A stretch of 24,343 nt of DNA from Elusimicrobiota bacterium (GTDB lineage: Bacteria; Elusimicrobiota; UBA5214; JBBAAG01). The stretch spans positions 1-24,343 of the forward strand of contig JBBAAG010000046.1 in NCBI GenBank assembly GCA_041658405.1, written 5' to 3'. This document shows positions 16,935 to 23,340 of the stretch, piece by piece (the stretch's first letter is position 1; the number at the start of each line of letters is the position of its first letter). Below the pieces are notes generated by a model. The model was not told the origin of the DNA. It worked only from the letters and a program-made list of their open reading frames with translations, and did no database searches. The translations under genes and the position numbers were made by a program.

Positions 16935-17579
16935 ATGAAGAGAAACAAAACATTTAACATCACATTGTTAATATGTTTATTCCACCTCTTTGGATGGAGC
17001 AATAGCATTGCATTTGATTTATCACTAGGGCTCATTTATCCCGGAGTATCAATCAAGGCCGGGCTGACCAAGAATATCGCTCTGGACTATAGAATCTCAG
17101 CTGAATCGAACATATTAAATAATGGTTTACGAGGATACTGGTACTTTAATCCTGATTCCAGATGGAAACTCTTCCTGGGAGGAGAATATGACTATTTCAC
17201 GTTTAATTATGATACTGTAAAAGGCGCTGGTAGTTATATCTATGGTTTTACCGGCTTGGAACTCTTTATCACCAAGAATATCAGTATTATGGGAGATATA
17301 GGGTATGGGTATGCTAACGCGAGTGATGACACTACAAAAACAACTTACCAAGACTACTACCCAGTTGCTAATCTGGGTATTAACTTGTACTTATACAAAC
17401 CTCAGGAGAACAAAGAAACAGGGAATAAGGAACAAGTTGTTCAAGAACGTGTAATCGCAAAACTGCCGAAGCTTGAAGTCCGCGATGTAAAGTATGACGA
17501 CAAAAATGGTAATAATGTCATTGATGCATTAGAAAATTCGAGGCTTACTTTCGTTGTAGAGAACAACACTTTGGAATAA
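16935..17579 (+). CDS. Outer-membrane beta-barrel-type protein with truncated C-terminal domain
   Basis: The 214-residue product has a signal peptide (residues 1 to about 25, cleavage near NSIAFD). About 130 residues of alternating aromatic/polar strands follow (GLIYPGVSIKAGL, WKLFLGGEYDYFTF, GLELFITKNISIMGDIGYGY) and read as an outer-membrane barrel. A KE/Q-rich linker near 155-170 leads to PKLEVRDVKYDDKNGNN and a few more residues, the beginning of a domain seen on larger surface proteins, but the frame then stops. The downstream bases are AT-rich and non-coding, so the rest of that domain is missing rather than frameshifted. The start is uncertain: ATG 16935 has no strong ribosome site and TTG 16920 abuts AAGGG. 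Codon choice (AGA, ATA, AAC) looks different from the neighbours. Confidence 0.6.
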   Translation: MKRNKTFNITLLICLFHLFGWSNSIAFDLSLGLIYPGVSIKAGLTKNIALDYRISAESNILNNGLRGYWYFNPDSRWKLFLGGEYDYFTFNYDTVKGAGSYIYGFTGLELFITKNISIMGDIGYGYANASDDTTKTTYQDYYPVANLGINLYLYKPQENKETGNKEQVVQERVIAKLPKLEVRDVKYDDKNGNNVIDALENSRLTFVVENNTLE

Positions 17580-17599
17580 AACTATAATATTTATATAAT
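17571..17599 (+). promoter_or_regulatory. Candidate sigma-70-type promoter for the coiled-coil gene
   Basis: TTGGAA (17571-17576, four of six matches) and a perfect TATAAT (17594-17599) are separated by exactly 17 bases. The expected start near 17606 leaves a leader of about 57 bases before ATG 17663. The -35 box overlaps the stop of the preceding gene. A second TATAAT at 17583-17588 lacks a well-placed partner. Confidence 0.5.
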
Positions 17600-17662
17600 A
17601 TCAAGTATAAAAATAATTATCGAGCGACTATGAGGTTTAGATTAAGATGAGGGGAGACTACG

Positions 17663-18028
17663 ATGTTCGACGAAGAAACGACTGAGTTGTTGTTAAAGTT
17701 TTTGAACAAAAAAGCAGCTGCTGCGGAAAAGGAAATCGAGGAATCCGGGATGATATCAGACGACAAAGTAATGCCGTTACTGTTGAAAACACAGTTTAAC
17801 CACATCGCACATCTGGATAAAGAACTTACGATGTTGCGGCAGTTGATGGACGAACGGTTTGGTTTAGTTGAAAAAAGATTTTTGTCGTTAGAACAAAAGT
17901 TTGAATACCGGTTTGAAAAGCTTGACGAAAAAATAGATAGCAAAATCGGGACACAGACCACAATCATGGTATCCGGTATGACATTGATCACCGGTATGAT
18001 AGCGATCCTCGCGTTTTTCGGGAAATAA
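17663..18028 (+). CDS. Small coiled-coil protein with C-terminal membrane segment
   Basis: I do not recognise a named family. The 121-residue product starts with a charged helix (EETTELLLKFLNKKAAAAEK). A long heptad-type coiled coil (about 50-95) follows, in which L, F and E/K alternate (MDERFGLVEKRFLSLEQKF and a second similar turn). It ends in one hydrophobic helix of about 20 residues (MVSGMTLITGMIAILAFFG). This layout suggests a tail-anchored oligomer facing the cytoplasm; it resembles the general plan of DUF1640-like or XhlA-like proteins, but I cannot assign it. The ribosome site AGGGGAG (17650-17656) and the promoter at 17571-17599 support it as a real, separately transcribed gene. It converges on the transporter gene with only 10 bases between stops. 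Confidence 0.72.
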   Translation: MFDEETTELLLKFLNKKAAAAEKEIEESGMISDDKVMPLLLKTQFNHIAHLDKELTMLRQLMDERFGLVEKRFLSLEQKFEYRFEKLDEKIDSKIGTQTTIMVSGMTLITGMIAILAFFGK

Positions 18029-18038
18029 CGAGTGTAGT

Positions 18039-19238
18039 TTATACCAGCATCCCGGCAATACACGTAGTGATAAACGTCGCGAGCGTGCCTGCGATTAGGG
18101 ATTTAAACCCTAACCCCGCAATCTCGCTCCGGCGGGTGGGCGCTAACGCTGTCATCCCGCCAAGCATAATCGCGATTGAGCCAAAATTTGAGAACCCGCA
18201 TAATGCGTAGGTGGCAATCACCACAGATTTTGGGGATAATACCCCGGACTTAATAAGTTCCTGTAACTGCATATAGGCAATGAATTCGTTGAATACCGTC
18301 TTTGTCCCGAGTAATTTCGCTACAGTAGACGCTTCACCCGCGGGGACGCCCATCAGAAATGCGAATGGCCAAAAGATTATGCTGAACACTTTTTCAAGTG
18401 ATACACCAAGTTTTCCGAGGAGCCAGTCGAACATCCAGATAAGTGCGATAAACGCAATAATCATTGCTGCAATATTTAATGCAAGATTAAGACCCTGTGA
18501 TGCGCCGTTCGCTGCGGCTTCAATAACGTTGGAGTCAGGTTTATCTTCCTTAAAATTAATGAAACCCATAGTTTCAGGCGTACCGGTCTCGGGAACCATT
18601 AGTTTTGCGATGATAACCGCTGCGGGTGCGTTCATAATCGATGCTGCAAGTAAATGCCCGGGTTCTGCGCCGAACATCGCGTAGGTTGCCATTACGCTGC
18701 TCGCGATTGTAGACATAAATGCAGTCATTATCAAGAACAGTTCTGATCTTGTCATCCCAGTCATGTATGACTTAATTGCGGTATTTGATTCAATCCCCAG
18801 GAATACCTGTAACGCTGTTGCTAACGCTTCCGCACCGGATATTTTCATGGTGTACATCATGAGTAATGCCATGTATTTTACAACAAATTGTATTACTCCG
18901 AGGTGGTACAAAATCGCGGAGAGTGAGGATACAAAAATCACTACAGGTAAGATCTTGAACGCAAATATTGCACCGATATTGAAATCATTTACAAGGTTGC
19001 CAAAGACGAACATTGCGCCTTTATCACTGAAACTAACTACTTTATCAAATACCAAGCGTACAAAATTGAATAACGCTCTCCCTGCCGGGGTGAGAAGTAC
19101 AAGTATTGCGAAAGATAACTGTAACCCCAACCCCCAGAGGATTGTACGCCAGTTGAAATGTTTACGGTCTTCTGACATCATCCACGCAAGTAATATAAAT
19201 ATCGCCAGGCCAAAGATACTGATAACACGTGAAAACAT
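18039..19238 (-). CDS. Concentrative nucleoside transporter (CNT/NupC family)
   Basis: The 399-residue membrane protein fits the CNT family in length and order: N-terminal helices, a gate domain (FVSSLSAILYHLGV), and a C-terminal core with LGTKTVFNEFIAYMQL and CGFSNFGSIAIMLGG. These sodium- or proton-driven transporters bring nucleosides into the cytoplasm. The first hairpin, which normally reads GQTE or GQSE and contacts the base, here reads FLGIESNTAIKSY, so the usual glutamine is absent. The later NEF motif is kept. The substrate may thus differ from the standard set. A clear AAGGAG ribosome site lies upstream (minus strand, bases 19250-19255). It is divergent from the DUF116 gene and convergent with the coiled-coil gene. 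Confidence 0.9.
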   Translation of the reverse strand: MFSRVISIFGLAIFILLAWMMSEDRKHFNWRTILWGLGLQLSFAILVLLTPAGRALFNFVRLVFDKVVSFSDKGAMFVFGNLVNDFNIGAIFAFKILPVVIFVSSLSAILYHLGVIQFVVKYMALLMMYTMKISGAEALATALQVFLGIESNTAIKSYMTGMTRSELFLIMTAFMSTIASSVMATYAMFGAEPGHLLAASIMNAPAAVIIAKLMVPETGTPETMGFINFKEDKPDSNVIEAAANGASQGLNLALNIAAMIIAFIALIWMFDWLLGKLGVSLEKVFSIIFWPFAFLMGVPAGEASTVAKLLGTKTVFNEFIAYMQLQELIKSGVLSPKSVVIATYALCGFSNFGSIAIMLGGMTALAPTRRSEIAGLGFKSLIAGTLATFITTCIAGMLV

Positions 19239-19249
19239 AAAAAAATATT

Positions 19250-19255
19250 CTCCTT
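19250..19255 (-). promoter_or_regulatory. Ribosome binding site of the CNT transporter gene
   Basis: Read on the minus strand this is AAGGAG, 11 bases before the ATG at 19238. It confirms the chosen start. Confidence 0.6.
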
Positions 19256-19310
19256 AAGATCGATTCTTTCTCAATCAATGTATATTACTAATTACCAAAT
19301 ATTATTATAT

Positions 19311-19334
19311 ACAAAAAAACACGTGATTTTTTGT
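19311..19334. promoter_or_regulatory. Near-perfect 24-bp palindrome in the divergent gap, possible operator
   Basis: The sequence is centred on CACGTG (19320-19325), with arms ACAAAAAAA and ATTTTTTGT. All but one of twelve symmetric base pairs match. It lies between the divergent starts of the transporter gene (19238) and the DUF116 gene (19405). The location and symmetry suit a dimeric regulator. As an RNA it would have no loop, so a terminator is less likely. Confidence 0.4.
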
Positions 19335-19353
19335 GGTAGCAGACGTTTCATGT

Positions 19354-19382
19354 TTGTATTTTATAGGTTTTTATGAGATAAT
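19354..19382 (+). promoter_or_regulatory. Candidate promoter for the DUF116-radical SAM genes
   Basis: GATAAT (19377-19382, five of six matches to TATAAT) lies 17 bases after TTGTAT (19354-19359, three of six to TTGACA). It would start transcription near 19389, just ahead of ATG 19405, and sits immediately downstream of the palindrome at 19311-19334. The AT-rich composition makes chance matches easy. Confidence 0.35.
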
Positions 19383-19404
19383 AACATTTTATGGTTATAA
19401 ATGT

Positions 19405-19983
19405 ATGATTAATAAAGTATTGGATAACGTGCAGAAGATTGCGGTTAATATCAGGTTAGCGCATAAGTTGAATAGTTTAATGGCGGAACTCGTTAAAGCA
19501 AACACTACAGTCGGGCTGGATGATTTTTTTAAAGCGGTTATCATAAGAAGAAATAAGGATTATGCGCGTAAGTATTCCAGGGTTGACTACAAAAACAGGG
19601 CTGTGATACTGCCTGCTTGTTTAAGTATAAAAGATAAGTGTAAGTCGTTAGTAAAGCAAAGTTATCGTATCTGCGGCAATTGCGGGGGATGTGTGGTTAA
19701 TGAAATAACCATTAATGCGCAGAAGTTGGGGTACAAAGCAGTCGCTATAGCGGAAACACCGGGGTCAGCGGAACGGTTTATTAAAGAGACAACTCCCGGA
19801 GCGGTACTTCTAATTGCCTGCGCAAGGGAAGTTCAACGCTTATTCTCAGCGGAAAAATGCGCGGTGCCTATGCAGTTTATAAGGTTAAAAACTGAAAAGT
19901 GTGGTTTACCTGATTACAAAGAAAGTTCAATGGTTGACCTACAAGAAGTTATGGATATTATGGAATTTAAAGATTTAGGATAG
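19405..19983 (+). CDS. DUF116 domain protein, probable iron-sulfur protein
   Basis: The 192-residue product matches DUF116: VILPACLSIKDKC (C72, C79) then CGNCGGC (C90, C93, C96), a GYKAVAIAETPGS segment, and VLLIACAREV with C139. The cysteine pattern suggests a metal or Fe-S site, as is assumed for the family, whose biochemical role I do not know. The start is chosen at ATG 19405 because conserved-looking sequence begins soon after; an upstream GTG at 19333 would add 24 residues that cross the promoter and palindrome. No strong ribosome site is visible. The next gene begins 17 bases after its stop, so the two are co-transcribed. Confidence 0.78.
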   Translation: MINKVLDNVQKIAVNIRLAHKLNSLMAELVKANTTVGLDDFFKAVIIRRNKDYARKYSRVDYKNRAVILPACLSIKDKCKSLVKQSYRICGNCGGCVVNEITINAQKLGYKAVAIAETPGSAERFIKETTPGAVLLIACAREVQRLFSAEKCAVPMQFIRLKTEKCGLPDYKESSMVDLQEVMDIMEFKDLG

Positions 19984-20000
19984 GATGGTATAGGTTAGGT

Positions 20001-21161
20001 ATGAACAAAAGTGAGAGTAAACAAAATCAGAAGTTTACCGGTTTTTTTCTGTGTTACTATGAAACTACCCGGCAGTGTAATCTCCAATGCCCGTATTGCA
20101 TGGCTAGAGTAGACCCTGCGAAGATCGCAGGGAAAAAAGAGCTTTCCACTGACGAAATTAAACATCTTGTGATTGATGAAATATATAAGTATACACCCAA
20201 CGGTGCGATTGCGTTCTCCGGTGGGGAAACATTAATGCGTCCTGACGCGATGGAGATTATTAAGTACAACGCGAAAAAAGGTTTGTGGACCTTCATCAAT
20301 ACTAACGGTAAGTTATTAACTGAAGAAACATTGAAGAAACTTAAGAAAATTACGGATAATCATATAATGTTTGTCCTGCCGTTTAACTCAACGGAGAATG
20401 ATGTTCATGAATGGAGCCGTAATGACGATCTTAAAACCGTGGTTAATGCGGGAACTAACTGCGAAAAACTTGGGATGGAATATTTTTATCTTCTCACGAT
20501 AAGCCGGAGTAATCTCGATACGTTAAGTCCTACTATGAAGTACCTTAAACTAAAACAGTTGCCGATGCTGCGTGCACCGTTTGTTCCGCGCGGGGCGGGT
20601 AATGGTCATCGGGAATTAATGTTTACACGTGAAGATATGGCGAAGATTATTCACCCGATCTTACGCGAGAATTATTTGAGTTATATCAGTTACACCCCGT
20701 TTTTTGCGAGCCCCGAAGCGATTGAGCGTAAATGGCAGGAGCTGGGGATTACTATCGGGCAGTTGGGATGCCAGGCGGGGAAAGGGTTCATCGGAATTTC
20801 TGCGGAAGGTATGGTTACCCCGTGTGTACAAATGCTGGATAACGACGCGGTTTCCTGTGGGAATGTAAGGGATTTATCGTTAAGTAAGATTATTACTGGT
20901 AACCAGTTATTGAATGACCTGCGTGACCGCAAAAAACTTGAGGGTAAATGCGGGCGGTGCCGGTACAAACATACTTGTGGCGGATGCCGTGCACTGGCGT
21001 TTTATAAAACCGGTAACATTTTCGCGGAGGATGATACCTGTCATTTTGACCCTATCGACGAAACTACAAGGTCGGAATATGAGGAAGAATCAACGCGTAA
21101 TTTCGAAAAGTTTCTTGAATTCCTTAAGTATAACGAACCTTGGAATATGATATTCGGATAA
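20001..21161 (+). CDS. Radical SAM/SPASM enzyme resembling the AhbC/AhbD/NirJ group
   Basis: The 386-residue protein has the radical SAM cluster cysteines C26, C30 and C33 (TTRQCNLQCPYC) and the SAM-binding FSGGETLM segment. Its C-terminal SPASM-type region has further cysteines: C in QLGCQAG, TPCVQM, SCGNVRD, then KCGRCRYKHTCGGCRA and DDTC. The CGGCRA run with a following TGN...DD.C closely recalls the enzymes that modify the porphyrin ring in alternative haem or haem d1 synthesis. Some SPASM enzymes act on peptides instead. No other haem gene or obvious precursor peptide is in the window. It lies between DUF116 and a second radical SAM gene, so a shared pathway is likely. ATG 20001 has a weak AGGTTAGG ribosome site. 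Confidence 0.85.
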   Translation: MNKSESKQNQKFTGFFLCYYETTRQCNLQCPYCMARVDPAKIAGKKELSTDEIKHLVIDEIYKYTPNGAIAFSGGETLMRPDAMEIIKYNAKKGLWTFINTNGKLLTEETLKKLKKITDNHIMFVLPFNSTENDVHEWSRNDDLKTVVNAGTNCEKLGMEYFYLLTISRSNLDTLSPTMKYLKLKQLPMLRAPFVPRGAGNGHRELMFTREDMAKIIHPILRENYLSYISYTPFFASPEAIERKWQELGITIGQLGCQAGKGFIGISAEGMVTPCVQMLDNDAVSCGNVRDLSLSKIITGNQLLNDLRDRKKLEGKCGRCRYKHTCGGCRALAFYKTGNIFAEDDTCHFDPIDETTRSEYEEESTRNFEKFLEFLKYNEPWNMIFG

Positions 21162-21166
21162 AATTT

Positions 21167-22477
21167 ATGAAAATATTATTGGTAAAACCCAGATGGTTCG
21201 TTAGTGGCGGTGTGTATCGTTATCTTGAGAAAATTAAGTTTACGCCGTTACACCTTGGTATCCTCGCAGCGTTAACCCCTGCGGAGCATGAGGTTCGAGT
21301 AGTAGACGGTGATTGGGAAGAAATACCGGACCGCCCGGAAGCTGACCTCGTGGGGATTACTACCACAACGTTTACTTCAGGACAGGTGTTCGAGATTGCT
21401 GACCGTTACCGCAGTTACGGCGCTAAGGTTGTCCTCGGAGGAGTACACCCGTGCCTTATGCCGGAAGAGTCTTTACAGCATTGCGACGCAATTGTTGTGG
21501 GTGAAGCGGAATATATATGGAAAGATGTGATATCGGATGTTCAAAACGGAACACTGAAAAAAGTGTATAGAAGCGGCCGTGTGACTGAAATGAAAGATGT
21601 TCCGTTCCCCCGGCGTGGCCTTCTCAATGAATCATCGTGGTTTGCTTGTATACAAACCTCGCGCGGGTGTCCAAATAGCTGTAGGTATTGTTACCTCCCG
21701 AGTGTTCCCTGGCATGCGCATAGGTATCGCAGTGTGGAGTCAGTGTACAACGAACTTAAAAGTATACATCAATCGGTAATCTTTTTTGTGGATGATAACA
21801 TCTTCGCGGATCATGGGTATGTAAAGGAACTATGCAATGCTATTAAACCTTTACACAAACTTTGGTCAGTACAAACCCCAACGAGTGTGGCGAAGGATGA
21901 AGAAACTGTTGCCGCAATGGCAGCTGCCGGGTGTTTTAATGTGCAGATCGGGTTTCAAACCATAAACCCGGACTCTTTACAATGGGCTACTATCAAGCAA
22001 AACAAGGTCGGGGAATACAAAAATATTGTTGAAGTGTTTCATAAATATAACATTTTAGTAACCGCGTTTTTGATATTTGGGTTTGATACTGATACCAAAA
22101 ACATTTTTGATGCAACCATAAAGATGGTACAGGAACTTGATATCGATGATGCTAACCTTTATATACTGACACCGTATCCCGGGACGGAACTCTATGATAA
22201 GTTTAAATCCGAAGGGCGGTTGATTGAATCAAAAGGTAAAGACCGTACTCATTACGGTTGGAACCACGCGGTATTCCAGCCAAAGAATATGACAGCTGAG
22301 GAGTTAGAGAAAGGCGTGCAGTACGCTGCGGATCAGCTTTACGGGTATTTCAAGAAAAAAGTGCCAATCGCTGTAATCAAACGTTTACCGCAATTAATCC
22401 GTAGGCCGTCATTAATCGCGACATTGTTCCGTGGCGGGTTCGGTAAGATGAAGATTACAAAAGAACTTAAGTACTGA
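21167..22477 (+). CDS. B12-binding-domain radical SAM enzyme
   Basis: The 436-residue protein has an N-terminal Rossmann-like cobalamin-binding-type domain (about 1-130; MKILLVKPRW, VVDGDWEE, GITTTTFTSGQ, VLGGVHPCLMPE, VVGEAE). A radical SAM core follows, with cluster cysteines C168, C172 and C175 (RGCPNSCRYCY), then FVDDNIFAD, QIGFQT and FLIFGFDTD, and a helical C-terminal region with LTPYPGTELYDK. The usual cobalamin-ligating DXHXXG motif is not evident, as in many members, so cobalamin may bind without a histidine ligand or not at all. Family enzymes methylate or rearrange unreactive carbons. ATG 21167 starts 5 bases after the preceding stop. The substrate is unknown. Confidence 0.88.
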   Translation: MKILLVKPRWFVSGGVYRYLEKIKFTPLHLGILAALTPAEHEVRVVDGDWEEIPDRPEADLVGITTTTFTSGQVFEIADRYRSYGAKVVLGGVHPCLMPEESLQHCDAIVVGEAEYIWKDVISDVQNGTLKKVYRSGRVTEMKDVPFPRRGLLNESSWFACIQTSRGCPNSCRYCYLPSVPWHAHRYRSVESVYNELKSIHQSVIFFVDDNIFADHGYVKELCNAIKPLHKLWSVQTPTSVAKDEETVAAMAAAGCFNVQIGFQTINPDSLQWATIKQNKVGEYKNIVEVFHKYNILVTAFLIFGFDTDTKNIFDATIKMVQELDIDDANLYILTPYPGTELYDKFKSEGRLIESKGKDRTHYGWNHAVFQPKNMTAEELEKGVQYAADQLYGYFKKKVPIAVIKRLPQLIRRPSLIATLFRGGFGKMKITKELKY

Positions 22478-22502
22478 ACTGAATTATACAAGGCTTAAGG
22501 GT

Positions 22503-23276
22503 TTATTTAATGTCAAATCTTATATCCAAAACCAAATTGTTTTTGTAATACCCTGTATTGGATTCATTTGTCAGGTATTCAAAAACGTATTTTACTGTGA
22601 GCTTGTCACTGATCTCATAATCAATGCCTGCGATACCCGAAACAAAATGTGATACTACAGGTTTTACACTGATATTATCTATCGTGATATCACCAATAAC
22701 AGTGCCGAGTTTGAGTACATATTTTTGTGAAAACCGGTACTCTGTCTGTATCCACAGGGAGTAGTTGAAATTATTGGTGGTATCAATGCTGAAGTATGGT
22801 TTTAACCATACACTGAAACGCGGAATGAAAAAGTATCGTCCGCCGGGAGAGATTAGATGGTATGAGTATCCTGAGAATGAACTCAGGCGGTATGATATGT
22901 TCAGGTAGTATGACGGGCCTTCAATGTTATACGCTAATGTCAGATAGTCAGCCCGGCTGTCCAGCGAGTTGATACCATACCCGTAATACGCTTCAAAATA
23001 GTTTCCGGGGAAGAGTAGGTACGCACCGCCGAGGCTAAGTATTTTATTTGACCATGTCTGGTGGGAGTCATAATAGATACTGCCGTAATAAGTTAGTTTT
23101 TTTTTCACGATTTCCATAAACGTATCTTCAATCACATGCGATGCCGTGTCATCAGTGTAGTTATACGAGGTTAATGACAGTATGTTACGGAAACTGTCTG
23201 CATGCAGGTATGCGTGAAACGTTAAAGTTAAAATAAACGTATAAAATATTGTGTGTAAGTATTTGTTTAGTACCAT
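22503..23276 (-). CDS. Outer-membrane beta-barrel protein, YaiO-like
   Basis: The 257-residue product starts with a signal peptide (about 1-26, cleavage near LHADS). It then alternates short polar turns with aromatic strands, for example YYGSIYYDSHQTW, FEAYYGYGINS, YYLNISYRLSSFSGY and YVLKLGTVIGD, and ends on a charged strand LDIRFDIK. This is an outer-membrane barrel of about 12 strands; pattern and length resemble the YaiO family, whose role is not well defined. ATG 23276 is preferred, with AAGGTGG 11 bases upstream; GTG 23291 would start directly on that site. It points away from hypF and faces the second radical SAM gene with 25 bases between stops. Confidence 0.7.
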   Translation of the reverse strand: MVLNKYLHTIFYTFILTLTFHAYLHADSFRNILSLTSYNYTDDTASHVIEDTFMEIVKKKLTYYGSIYYDSHQTWSNKILSLGGAYLLFPGNYFEAYYGYGINSLDSRADYLTLAYNIEGPSYYLNISYRLSSFSGYSYHLISPGGRYFFIPRFSVWLKPYFSIDTTNNFNYSLWIQTEYRFSQKYVLKLGTVIGDITIDNISVKPVVSHFVSGIAGIDYEISDKLTVKYVFEYLTNESNTGYYKNNLVLDIRFDIK

Positions 23277-23340
23277 TAAATAATTATCCACCTTGCTTAT
23301 CGTGGTTAATTATAGCAAATGCGGTGAAGTAAGGTATAAT

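Noticed and set aside
17617..18063. Minus-strand open frame of 148 codons opposite the coiled-coil gene
   Set aside because: The plus-strand gene has promoter, ribosome site and a sensible helix pattern; the antisense frame does not.
18280..19257. Two plus-strand open frames (134 and 164 codons) across the transporter gene
   Set aside because: They mirror the hydrophobic CNT gene on the minus strand and have no motif or ribosome site of their own.
19391..19408. Five-codon reading frame (MVINV) overlapping the DUF116 start by four bases
   Set aside because: It has no ribosome site and no regulatory codon run; likely chance.
22478..22502. Terminator between the convergent second radical SAM gene and the barrel gene
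   Set aside because: Only 25 bases with no stable stem or T run.
23335..23340. TATAAT directly before the hypF ATG as a promoter
   Set aside because: It would start transcription after the chosen start codon, and the bases 17 upstream (ATAGCA) do not resemble a -35 box.
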